A stretch of DNA of 64,000 nucleotides, taken from positions 21,657,117 to 21,721,116 of the forward strand of contig NC_092352.1 in assembly GCF_963676685.1 (NCBI RefSeq), in the 5' to 3' direction. The stretch comes from Mytilus edulis (lineage: Eukaryota; Mollusca; Bivalvia; Mytilida; Mytilidae). A program made the translations under genes and the position numbers. The notes below the pieces were generated by a model. The model ran no database searches. It was not told where the DNA came from and saw nothing but the letters and a program-made list of their open reading frames with translations. This document shows positions 52,101 through 62,406 of the stretch, one piece after another; the first letter of the stretch is position 1; every line of letters begins with the position of its first letter.

Positions 52101-55100
52101 TTCCATTTGCACATCAAATAAGTCCACAGGGAGTTATAACGGAATGACCTTGGTATTAATTCTGAATAAATTTACATAATGTTTGATTAGGTGTAACATT
52201 TCTCCTTATAAATGAATTCAAAAAATTTAGCCTTAATCATGTTAAATACTGATTAAGGTAGCACAAAGATTTTATACCTCCAATTCCCCAGTTTAAAATG
52301 CTGTAACTTTCTTTATACTGCTTGAAAATTTATAAAAGTGGTATTTATGGATAGCTTACAGATTACTCTTTCAAATTAATGAAATGTTAGTATTCTACAA
52401 CAAATATGTAATAAATTATAATGTTAATTGCGTCTATAAAATTTTAAAGGAAATTTCCACTTTCAATTGAAATTAGCTTCTTCATGGATAGCCAGAGATG
52501 GTTGATTTTATAATATGTTGTTCCTAAAGCCATTATCTACAAAAGAGTGTCTAATTTTATGTGGTAAGGTTGTTTAAATTAATTAGAGATTTATGAGAGA
52601 ATGGAATATGACAGAGATAATTTGCGACACCCTTTTGTAGCTTCTGCTGTGTTGATTAAGATTTCGTTAAAATTTCCTGTATAGTTATAGAGATGAAAGA
52701 GCTAAATTCATTCATGTGAACTGACCAAGATTTTGCCATTAATTGCATAATAATTGATTACATAATGATTGCATAACAAAAATATTGCATTCATTTAAAA
52801 GATTAATCTTTTATCTATCTATTTATACCTATTTTATTAATGTATATGCAGTCTTAGAAAAGTAACAGCATTTTAAAGGTTGGAGATTTGAAGTAAAAAA
52901 ATCTTTGTATTGTGCTACCTTATTAAAGTACCTCTAGTCATTCTTGTTTATTTCTTATCTTAGATTGTCTGAATAAACAAGGAACTTTTCCTATATCTAA
53001 ATATTGAATGCAATATGTTGGTCAAATATGTAATGTCAAACACCTGCCATATGCCTACAGCAGGGGCATAAAAAAATCATTCAAATAGTCAGGTTTTCCT
53101 CAAATAGATTTTCAATATTTTCCACGTGCACAACAAATAAGTCATCTATGTGGGAGAGTTAGAAAGGGATGATCTATTTCTATATGAATTTAACAAAATT
53201 TTTTTTTTTAGAAATGAATTAAAAAAAATTCACAAGTGTTAATCATGTTAAATAATGTAAGTCATTTCTTTTCTTAGATTGTCTGGATAAACAGGAACTT
53301 TGCCTATATCTAATTATTGAATTCCATATGTTGGTCAAGTTGATGTCAAACACCTGCCAAATGCTAAGTTAGTGTTATCAAGGGATAGATCGTCCACAAA
53401 CAAATGCTAAATAAAGATTCTTCCTGTATTAATTACTCAAACTGTTAGATTCTTTGACTTAGATAAAGGTGTCAATTCACTTTTTTACAGTGAAATTTTG
53501 ATAATTATGTTATATTTTTGGGGGTTATTCTAATTTGAGGTGATTTTAAATGAGTTTATTCTTCAAAATTGTTATACATGTGTATAAAAAATTAAAATAG
53601 AAACTTCATGCTTCCCTCTTTTATTTAGCTTTGATACATGTGGCAATATAGGAAAGGTGTACTGACATAAGTAGTCTCTAAACACATTAGCTCCATGGAG
53701 CTTTCGTTAGTAGAAGCCATATTAACTATGTGTATCAGTGAGAAAAAATGTAAAAGCATAAAAATATAGTATATACCAATACACATAATTAACAGCGCCT
53801 GGTGATGTTTGATAGGCTATCAAACATCACCAGGCGCTGTTAATTATGTGTATTGGTATATACTATATTTTTATGCTTTGATACATGTGATTTAAAAGCA
53901 TATTTTCTACAAATCCATGTTCCAATTTTAATTTTTTTAACACTACATCAAGGAAAAGACATGAAATTCTTTATGTTGATACCTAAATACAAAACAAACA
54001 TTTATAATTAAAACTATTGAAATTTAAACTAGATGCTCCAAGGAGCCTGTGTCGCTCACATTATAGTTTTATTTACAATTGATGCATGAAATAATGCAAT
54101 TGTTATACATCATGCACATTTGTACTTTTGCTCTAGTTTCAGAGATACAAGTCAAAAACTGCATTTTCCCCCTATTTTCTATTTTTAGCCATGTCAGCAA
54201 TGTTGGTTGGCACGCAGTGTCATCAGACACATTTAAAACAAGAGTGCACACACTGAAATGTCTCGCCTTCTTTACTAATCATTGATATTATGTTGAAAGT
54301 CCTAAGTATAAAGCGTTATTACAACTGTCACATAAACTTAACATTAAACAAGATAGTTAAACAAAGACCAATGAACCAGGAAAATGAGGTCAAGGTCAAA
54401 TGAACCATGCCAGGCAGACATGTACAGCTAACAATGCTTCCATACAACAAATATAGTTGACCTATTACTTATAGTTTAAGAAAAATAGACCAAAACACAA
54501 AAACTTAACACTGTCCAATGAACCGTGCAATTGAGGTCATGGTCAAATAAAACCTGCGGGACTGACATATAGATCATAATATATTTCCATACATCAAATA
54601 TAGTTGACCTTTGGCATATAATATTAGATAAAAAGATCAAAACTTAAAAATTTAACTTTGACCACTGAACCATGAAAATGAGGTCAAGGTCAGATGACAT
54701 CTGCCCGCTAGACATGTACACCTTACAATCATTCCATACAACAAATATAGTAGACTTATTGCATAAAGTATGAGAAAAACAGACCAAAACACAAAAACTT
54801 AACTATAACCACTGAACCATGAAAATGAGGTCCAGGTCAGATGACACCTGCCAGTTGGACATGTACACCTTCCAGTCCTTCCATACACCAAATATACTAG
54901 CCCTATTGCTTATAGTATCTGAGATATGGACTTGACCACCAAAACTTAACCTTGTTCACTGATCCATGAAATGAGGTCGAGGTCAAGTGAAAACTGTCTG
55001 ACGTGCATGAGGACCTTGCAAGGTACGCACATACCAAATATAGTTATCCTATTACTTATAATAAGAGAGAATTCAACGTTACAAAAATTCTGAACTTTTT

Positions 55101-58100
55101 TTTCAAGTGGTCACTGAACCATGAAAATGAGGTCAAGGACATTGGACATGTGACTGACGGAAACTTCCTAACATGAGGCATCTATATACAAAATATGAAG
55201 CATCCAGGTCTTCCTCCTTCTAAAATATATAGCTTTTAAGAAGTGAGCTAACACCGCCGCCGCTGCCGGATTTGTCTCAGTTGTTTCAGATGACTTTTGT
55301 AAAAGATTACAAAAATTTACTATAAAGGACAATAACTTCTTAAGGGGCCAATTGACCATTTTGGTAATATTAACTTATTTGTAGATCTTACTTTGCTGAA
55401 CATTATTGCTGTTTACAGTTTATCTCTAACCAACAAATTGGCCACCATGAGCTCAGCTGGATATGACTGCAGATGTCCAACCCTGATAAGTTGGGGCCAA
55501 ATTGGACACAATATTCACACTTGATACAAGTCTGAATTTTGATTGTAACTAAATTTTTGACACATGTTTGTTTTTATGTAAACTTTACAGCTGGTACATG
55601 TGTTTTAATGTTTATATTTTGTAGATGAATGCAAGAAAAATGGTGTGAGAAGTTATTTACATAGGTTTTAATTTGGAAACAATCTAAATCAAATTAACTT
55701 TTTTATAAATAAGTACCAGTAAAACTATTAATATATAAACAAGATGTGATATGATTGCCAATGAGACAACTATCCACCAAAGTTCCAATGAAGCATCTGT
55801 AAGGACTTTAAGGCAACTGTATGGCCATCAATATGTCAACTATTCATAATCTATTTTTGATTAACCATTTTAATGTCAACCATTTATAATTTATTTATGA
55901 TTTAACAAATTAATGTCAACTTTTTATAATCTATTTTTGAGTAACAATGTTAATGTCAATTGTTTATAATCTATTTTTGATTAAAGATATTAATGTCAAC
56001 TTTTTATAATCTATTTTGGAGTACCCATGTAAATGTCAACTGTTTATAATTCATTTTTGTATAACAGAGATTTAAGTCTCCCTTTGTTTATTGATACAAA
56101 AAAACAGTGGGGAAAACAACTTTGATATCAATGCACAGCTGGAACTGAATTTGATTTTTATGTAACAGTTTAAGATGCTGATAAAATAATATTTTAACCA
56201 TATCTGATTTCTTCAAATCATAGAGAGCAATATATATTAAATTTTGATTAACATGAAAGTATATAACGAAGTGCATATATAAGTTATTTAAAATGGTGAT
56301 TTATACTTTACACATCTTTATAAAAAACAGTGTAACGATTGCCAATGAGACAACCCTCCACTGCAGATCAAATGATATATCACATACAATAAAAAAGATA
56401 GCATCTAATAATCCAGAGTATTAACAATGGCTACCTGAATACAACATTGCTATAAAGACTCCCTTCCATTGAAGGAATAACATAGATCACTAATGGATGA
56501 ACATGGCATTCCATATCAAAAGCACTTTTACACAGATACTTATAATTGAACATGGCATTCCATATCAAAAGCACTTTTACACAGATACTTACGGATGAAC
56601 ATGACATTCCATATCAAAAGCATTTTTACACAGATACTTATTGATGAACATGACATTCCATATCAAAAGCACTTTTACACAGATACTTATGGATGAACAT
56701 GACATTCCATATCAAAAGCACTTTTACACAGATACTTACGGATGAACATGGCATTCCATATCAAAAGCATTTTACACAGATACTTATTGATGAACATGGC
56801 ATTCCATATCAAAAGCACTTTTACACAGATACTTACGGATGAACATGACATTCCATATCAAAAGCATTTTTACACAGATACTTATTGATGAACATGGCAT
56901 TCCATATCAAAAGCACTTTTACACAGATACTTACGGATGAACATGGCATTCCATATCAAAAGCACTTTTACACAGATACTTATTGATGAACATGGCATTC
57001 CATATCAAAAGCACTTTTACACAGATACTTACGGATGAACATGACATTCCATATCAAAAGCATTTTTACACAGATACTTATTGATGAACATGACATTCCA
57101 TATCAAAAGCACTTTTACACAGATACTTATGGATGAACATGACATTCCATATCAAAAGCACTTTTACACAGATACTTACGGATGAACATGGCATTCCATA
57201 TCAAAAGCATTTTTACACAGATACTTATTGATGAACATGGCATTCCATATCAAAAGCACTTTTACACAGATACTTACGGATGAACATGACATTCCATATC
57301 AAAAGCATTTTTACACAGATACTTATTGATGAACATGGCATTCCATATCAAAAGCACTTTTACACAGATACTTACGGATGAACATGGCATTCCATATCAA
57401 AAGCACTTTTACACAGATACTTATTGATGAACATGGCATTCCATATCAAAAGCACTTTTACACAGATACTTATGGATGAACATGACATTCCATATCAAAA
57501 GCACTTTTACACAGATACTTATGGATGAACATGACATTCCCATATCAAAAGCACTTTTACACAGATACTTATGGATGAACATGACATTCCATATCAAAAG
57601 CACTTTTACACAGATACTTATTGATGAACATGGCATTCCATATCAAAAGCACTTTTACACAGATACTTACGGATGAACATAGCATTCCATATCAAAAGCA
57701 CTTTTACACAGATACTTATTGATGAACATGGCATTCCATATCAAAAGCACTTTTACACAGATACTTACAAATGAACATGACATTCCATATCAAAAGCACT
57801 TTTACACAGATACTTACGGATGAACATGAAATTCCATATCAAAAGCATTTTTACACAGATACTTACGGATGAACATGACATTCCATATCAAAAGCATTTT
57901 TACACAGATACTTATTGATGAACATAGCATTCCATATCAAAAGCACTTTTACACAGATACTTATGGATGAACATGACATTCCATATCAAAAGCACTTTTA
58001 CACAGATACTTACGGATGAACATAGCATTCATATCAAAAGCACTTTTACACAGATACTTACGGATGAACATAGCATTCCATATCAAAAGCACTTTTACAC

Positions 58101-61100
58101 AGATACTTATTGATGAACATGGCATTCCATATCAAAAGCACTTTTACACAGATACTTATGGATGAACATGACATTTCATATCAAAAGCACTTTTACACAG
58201 ATACTTATTGATGAACATGGCATTCCATATCAAAAGCACTTTTACACAGATACTTACGGATGAACATAGCATTCCATATCAAAAGCACTTTTACACAGAT
58301 ACTTATTGATGAACATGGCATTCCATATCAAAAGCACTTTTACACAGATACTTACGGATGAACATGGCATTCCATATCAAAAGCACTTTTACACAGATAC
58401 TTACGGATGAACATGGCATTCCATATCAAAAGCACTTTTACACAGATCATAACACATATTGTAGGCATCAAGTGAAGATTCACCTATAAGATATAAAAAA
58501 TATATGAGAAATGAAAATGATATATTCATTCACATGAAACGTATAAATTGAGACCTACTGTTAAAGAAATTTCTATCCTTTATTAAAGCGCACGAATTAT
58601 AAATAAAAGTACCTTTGATGAGCCGTCTACTTTTCTCCACACAACCTTATCAGTGCACTTTTGTGAGTGATCCAATGGCATTATGTATTATGCTTGCATA
58701 GTTTCTTATTGTTTTCTCTTAGGTACAATTCTTTGCTCTGATTTCAGAAAGTAATTTTGTTTTTACATAAAACAGGGTATTATTTGAACTTAGAATTATT
58801 TTTAATTATGGAATTTGCATAATTTCTTTTGGTGGAAATTTTTACTAAATTCCATGTTTATTCTGTACTCCAAATGTTCTGTGCTGCGCACAACACTTTC
58901 TATTACAAAGAAGATAGTACATTTTCAATAGAATGTACTGTGCCGCGCACAACACTATCTATACAAAATACATTGTATGGAAAGTGTTATGATCCTCTCA
59001 AAACATTATAATACATTTTTTTACCAAATAATCATGGAATTTATTAAAAATTTCCAGCACAAGAAATTATGCAAATTCCATAATTAAAAATAATTCCAAG
59101 TTCAAATAATAGCCTGTTATAAAAGAAATTCCTATCCCAATGACAAGAATTAAAATTGCACTTGGATTTGTTGCAATTGTGATCTTGACCTCATTTGTAA
59201 AGAGCCGAAAATAATAGGGATCAATCTTCCTCACCGTATATTTTACAATATATTCAAGTTTGTTTCCAATCCCTTCTGAGGCATTGGAGTTATCATTAGG
59301 AAACCCCTTTTTCAATAACTATTTTGGTTTATTTTTAGTAACTGCAAATTGGAGGTATAGACCATTATCTGGAAACCACTTTCCTTGAAATCTCAAAATT
59401 GAAAGGGAACTTTAAATATATCCGACAATATTTCAGATATTAATGCAATCATATCTAAAAAAAATTAAATACTGCCTCTAGTTGTGTATAATATGCATCC
59501 CTATAGTTACCAACTATATATCTTGGGTAAAAAGGGAATATTGTACACAGACAAATACGGTAACACTATTCTTAAAATGAAATTATTATCCATAATATTT
59601 CCCCACATATATTAATAGAAGTTAGACAATACTTTATTCTTTATGCGTTCAAGGCCATATCTAGTCTGTGGTCTATACAGTTTCATTTTTCCAGTGATAT
59701 GAATGAACTTGAACTTCAATTGTATTTTACCAAAATATTTGAGACTGATTTTCCTGTGATATGATTTGCACTGACCATCATTTGCTATCTCTTTGGTCAT
59801 TAGTTTTTCTGTGAAAAGATTAGAACTGACCATCTATTATTTTTTTTTAACCATATATTCAGACATGTTTTTGTTGGAACAGCCCTAATATTATTTGACC
59901 ATCTCTTTTGACATTAATTTTTCTGTGATTACATAGGGACTGACCTTCTATTATTTTTTTGGCCATCTCTTCGGACATTGGTTTTCCTGTGATAGGATTA
60001 GAACTGATGCTCATCAGGACTTCTGGTCTTGTTAACCATCTTCTCATTAGTTTAGCTACAGTGAAAACAGCATCCACTTCAATGTTATACTGTCCTGATA
60101 ACTCGGAATACTGTACTGTTGTCAACATCTGTTGTAAGCCATTCCCAAACTTAACAAAAAGAGGAAGATTATACATTTTCTATACCTATTGAAGCCATTC
60201 TTATAATTTTTATATATTATGTTTTGTGATTTTAATGTGTACCTTTTAGCCAAATTTGCAATATTTGTCAGTCTACCAAGATTTGTGGTGTTTGGTATGC
60301 ATGCATATTTATTAATTTAATACAGGGTTACATGAATATGAGGCAGTAAAAAGAATGTTAAGATTTGCAATAATAGTTTTCATAATATTTCATATACAAA
60401 ATGTACTATTTTCTTGATTTTGTTTTTAAATTTAATAATTTAAAGGATTTTTAACTTAATAAACAAAAGATCAAAACAAAATTTCAGAAAATAGCAATAA
60501 TTACATGTTCAGCTTCCTGCTGATCACAAACATAATTTCTTTATTTGATTTAAGATTATTTCTGACTAGAATTTTTATTCAACATTTCAAATTTCAATTG
60601 TAAAGAAAATTTTTTTATTTTTTTATTTTAAGTAACCATAAAATGGGTATTTAGAACATATAAATAGGGTTCAAAGGTAGTTTTCCGTGAAATATTTTGT
60701 GGTTCACTGTGAGCTTTCTCTCGGCCATGGTATTATTGGTTGTGCTTGATTTAATATCCACCTAGTAAATGTTAAATTTTCATGCGACTTTTTTTCAGTA
60801 GTAAGCTGATTTTAGTGTTTAAAATATAAATACAAAGGATATGGGGTATGTAATTCACTTACATTCTCAAATAATTCCTGTACATCGTGAAATGTCATGT
60901 AGCCTGGCTCTGAAGGATGGGATGGGGGTATGACGTTTAATCCCATGTATGAAAATGGTGTTGTTCCGATGAAGCTTCTTACTACAAAAGAAAATAAATG
61001 TAAAACAAATGTAAAATGTGCAATTTTTGGAATATTCATGAGAGAGATTAGTTCATGTGAGGTGTAAGAGACACATTTGAAGACTCATTGGTAGCGTTGG

Positions 61101-62406
61101 GCTATTTTCTCTTCTTTGGTATAGGTTATTGTCTCTTTGACACATTTCCATTCTCAATTTTACATAAGGTTGTAGTGTTCTGTTCCATTTTGTATGATGC
61201 TGAGACACATTGAGTTAAATGAAACTTCCTATTTTCGTTAGTTTTACACTAAGAATTTCCAAAATGTTGTATATTCCTAATAACATATGAAAACTGTCTC
61301 ATTTTACTTGCCCAATTTCCCTCCATTTGTGTCAGGTATATCACACATTATTTGTTAAGACATGTTTTTGATTTTTACACCAAATAATTACATATTTTAT
61401 TACATATGTTGTAAATGCGTATATTGGTTATTTCCAAGTAAAGAAATATTGTTGTTATTGTATTAAGAGAGTTTATATAAGTTGTCAGAAGTTATTTCTA
61501 CTATTAAGTACACTGTATATTGAATGAGTAATTAACGTACGTTTTACTTTATGTTACTAGCTGTATCTATAACGTCATATATGTCATGTATTATTCAGAA
61601 CGTTACCGTTGGGTAAATATTCTAATAGTGAACCCAAAAGTGTTCATTTGTGAGCTCTTGACTGGAAGTGATTGGTTTAGTAACAAAAGTGTACTATCAT
61701 AAGCATTTTGAGTCGAGGACTCATATATTTTATGTCAGCGTTTGACGTTATGTTTTTCTTCCTGCTTAGAATATTTACTTCTGGGAATTTCAAATAAATA
61801 CCAGTGCAACGTCACGTTCGTTAGTATTTGCTGTGTTTACATTTGGCTTGCACCAAGGCTCAGCCAAGGGGTTCCTAGAGGTGAGAAGCAGCGCATTTAG
61901 CTGTATGCCTCACAGTTTATATTACAAGTAAGGGTCATAGTTAAGGGGTTAGAAGCAGCACAGATAGCTGTATGCCTTGCATTTATTTACGTTGTCATTG
62001 TAGAATTTAAGATAATCCCATTCGGCCCGTACGAAAATACAATAGAAAGAATATCATTTTAGTAGTTCCACCCCATATGTTAATTATATATTGTTGCTCG
62101 AATATTGTACATGTATTGAAATATATCGACAGTTCTAGATGTTTAATACATGTATCATTTTTACTATTGATTATTTATTCACGCTACCAAGAGAGAACAG
62201 AAAACAGAATTGACAGCCTTATTTATTTATCCCTAGTTTAGTTACAAGTTTTGTGAGTTTATTCGTATTGCTGGCTTTATAACTATACAAAAACATAGCA
62301 AGAAGCAGAAATTAAGACAACATACATCGACCTGGCTCCATCCATGCGGTCTTTCTTTTGCCTTTTCTGTTGTATGGATCAATATAAAAAGTGCTGATAT
62401 ATGAAC
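45964..62406 (-). CDS. M3-family metallopeptidase homologue, catalytically inactive (C-terminal seven exons; 5' part lies beyond the window)
   Basis: The gene was reconstructed by hand from seven minus-strand exons: 62406-62326, 60981-60863, 60149-59945, 58483-58405, 51753-51603, 46965-46886 and 46111-45964. All junctions are AG/GT, the phases agree at every join, and there is no internal stop. The ~287 residues follow oligopeptidase A / thimet oligopeptidase (clan MA, M3A) from the segment before the zinc site to the C-terminus; family members are about 680-700 residues, so over half is missing upstream. Active members are soluble cytosolic or organellar enzymes that cut short peptides. Here the zinc helix reads LFENFGNGLQQMLT where the family has LFHEFGHGLQHMLT. 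The Glu ligand 26 residues on is Phe, and the C-terminal His and Tyr residues are largely lost. The scaffold (for example YYS-W near the end and FRKFRGRDPS) is kept, so I infer a pseudopeptidase. A decaying paralogue is the alternative. No promoter is visible, since the 5' end is outside. Confidence 0.85.
46886..46965 (-). CDS. M3 homologue, visible exon 6
   Basis: This 80-bp exon lies between an acceptor TTTTTTGTTAG and a donor GTAAAT. It encodes MLAADIFEAFNEVGFEDDVK and then LGLVGK with two bases of an Arg codon. This matches the family segment VLSADAFSAFEDAGLDDEKA. It follows exon 5 in phase 0 after an intron of about 4.6 kb that is almost entirely the 62-bp array. Confidence 0.85.
47210..51627. 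repeat. 62-bp tandem array, about 71 copies, unit = exon 5 end + splice donor + intron start
   Basis: This is a nearly pure head-to-tail array of a 62-bp unit. On the gene (minus) strand each unit contains the last 25 bases of exon 5 (ending CTGGGGCGAG), the donor GTAAGC and 31 more intron bases. The right-most unit is the real exon. Copies differ at a few sites (GAG/AAG before the donor, CAG/CAT, TTG/TCA), and nearly all keep GT. One copy near 50130 is truncated. A 248-bp (4-unit) block recurs around 50433 and 50681, showing unequal exchange or replication slippage in multi-unit steps. Confidence 0.95.
51603..51753 (-). CDS. M3 homologue, visible exon 5 (altered substrate/transition-state motif)
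   Basis: This 151-bp exon has an acceptor TTTATTTTACAG and a donor GTAAGC. It encodes WMTHWYNIFDKCWNNYMPTP and continues to SYTFLFDEQLPAQYYSTVW-GE. The end aligns with [21 protein letters not shown]. The conserved His is a hydrophobic residue, the Gly-Gly-Tyr is Glu-Gln-Leu and the last Tyr of YYSY is Thr; only the first Tyr pair is kept. These positions (His600, Tyr605, Tyr609 and Tyr612 in thimet oligopeptidase numbering) bind substrate or stabilise the transition state. Its last 25 bases and donor seed the 62-bp array. Confidence 0.85.
51889..51983. repeat. 95-bp inverted repeat in intron
   Basis: GAGGGTTAGCCATGCATGGC and TAGCCATGCATTGCTAACCTC face each other across about 55 bases, 140 bp upstream of exon 5 on the gene strand. 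Confidence 0.8.
52254..52922. mobile_element. 669-bp TIR transposon (non-autonomous), with paralogous empty site
   Basis: The ends TAAGGTAGCACAA and TTGTGCTACCTTA are exact inverted repeats, with imperfect inner pairing (TTTAAAATGCTG against CAGCATTTTAAA). There is no ORF. The flanks 52070-52253 and 52923-53048 are duplicated together, without the element, at about 53095-53390. TA or TTAA target duplication cannot be distinguished. Confidence 0.85.
53753..53879. repeat. perfect palindrome, 63-bp arms, 1-base spacer
   Basis: Every base of 53753-53815 pairs with 53879-53817 around the G at 53816. The arms contain TTAACAGCGCCTGGTGATG. It lies in the intron between exons 4 and 5 of the M3 homologue. 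Confidence 0.95.
54024..55510. repeat. dispersed repeat with internal ~125-bp units, copy 1
   Basis: It begins GATGCTCCAAGGAGCCTGTG. It then shows about seven imperfect units marked by CCATGAAAATGAGGTCAAGG, GACATGTACA and TCCATACAACAAATATAG, and ends near TTGGGGCCAAATTGG. It lies within an intron. It resembles a common bivalve repeat and has no coding frame. Confidence 0.8.
55836..56065. repeat. ~43-bp tandem repeat, about five and a half units
   Basis: TTAATGTCAACTTTTTATAA and TCTATTTTTGA-TAAC recur with divergence. Non-coding, inside the intron. Confidence 0.82.
56489..58446. repeat. 49-bp tandem array, about 40 copies, unit = exon 4 end + splice donor
   Basis: The array has a 49-bp unit. 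On the minus strand each unit is 41 bases of exon 4 (from CTGTGTAAAAG to CATCC) plus the intron start GTAAGTAT. The right-most unit is the coding exon. Three junction variants occur: CC|GTAAG (donor intact), CAATAAG and CCATAAG (GT lost). A nine-unit block recurs with a period of 440 bp (compare 56687 and 57127; one unit in the first block has lost one T), so there is higher-order structure. Confidence 0.95.
58405..58483 (-). CDS. M3 homologue, visible exon 4 (3' end is the unit of the 49-bp array)
   Basis: This 79-bp exon begins after ATCTTATAG and ends at the donor CC|GTAAGTAT. It completes a Gly codon from exon 3, encodes ESSLDAYNMCYDLCKSAFDM and ends with two bases that join A of exon 5 to give Pro. 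It matches the helical stretch of M3 enzymes that reads roughly GSEFLRQLRFASVDLELH. Its last 41 bases plus the first eight intron bases are repeated about 40 times in the following intron. A splicing machine therefore meets the true donor first and many copies after it. Confidence 0.82.
58766..59123. mobile_element. MITE-like foldback, ~358 bp, between exons 3 and 4
   Basis: The left arm (58766-58860) contains GGTATTATTTGAACTTAGAA and AATTATGGAATTTGCATAAT. The right arm (59030-59123) is its inverted copy with a few mismatches. The core holds a direct repeat, GTGCTGCGCACAACACT and GTGCCGCGCACAACACT. Confidence 0.85.
59700..59944. repeat. degenerate tandem copies of exon 3 end + splice donor
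   Basis: Reading the minus strand downstream of exon 3, segments resembling its last ~55 bases recur two to three times with divergence. The recurring anchors are ATCACAGgAAAA-CAATG, AAAGAGATGG and TGGTCAGT. At least two copies keep a GGTCAGT donor-like site. This is an older or smaller version of what exons 4 and 5 show. Confidence 0.7.
59945..60149 (-). CDS. M3 homologue, visible exon 3 (rest of zinc helix and third-ligand region)
   Basis: This 205-bp exon has an acceptor CTCTTTTTGTTAAG with a good pyrimidine tract and a donor GTCAGT. It encodes FGNGLQQMLTTVQYSELSG, then NIEVDAVFTVAKLM and further to KKIIEG. This is collinear with FGHALQHMLT...NIEWDAVELPSQFM of active enzymes. The second zinc His is Asn, and the ligand Glu of VELPS is Phe (VFTVA). 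A second acceptor exactly 30 nt upstream (exon start 60179) is in frame and would insert ten residues. I prefer 60149 because it restores exact collinearity. The exon's 3' end recurs in degenerate form just downstream (see 59700-59944). Confidence 0.82.
60182..60862 (-). other. M3-homologue intron 2, nothing else seen
   Basis: AT-rich sequence between the exon 2 donor and the exon 3 acceptor, without recognisable repeats or frames. Confidence 0.6.
60863..60981 (-). CDS. M3 homologue, visible exon 2 (ends inside the altered zinc motif)
   Basis: This 119-bp exon has an acceptor ending CTTTTGTAG and a consensus donor GTAAGT. It encodes RSFIGTTPFSYMG and continues to YMTFHDVQELFEN. The last part aligns with LMTFREVETLFHE of the plant and bacterial enzymes. 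The exon ends on a complete codon in the middle of the zinc helix, so the residues in the positions of the first His and the catalytic Glu are the terminal Glu-Asn. Confidence 0.82.
60982..62325 (-). other. M3-homologue intron 1 with a short direct repeat
   Basis: The region 61850-61985 holds two versions of GTTCCTAGAGGTGAGAAGCA / GGGGTTAGAAGCAGCACAGA followed by TAGCTGTATGCCT. A fragment of the TCTCTTTGACAC dispersed repeat lies at about 61125. No frame is supported. Confidence 0.5.
62326..62406 (-). CDS. M3 homologue, visible exon 1
   Basis: This 81-bp exon lies between an acceptor ending TATTGTAG and a donor GTATGT. It starts after one base of a codon and ends with one base, which pairs with TA of the next exon to give Leu. 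It encodes SYISTFYIDPYNRKGKR and continues to AWMEPGR, matching the family segment LFGYFYFDPYSR...AWM that precedes the zinc helix by about 60 residues. The previous exon, expected to end in a Gly codon, was not found between here and the right edge. Confidence 0.8.

Noticed and set aside
57421..57676. Open frames of 66-71 residues on both strands inside the 49-bp array
   Set aside because: They arise because three units (147 bp) happen to lack stops; the frames are pure repeat and appear on both strands.
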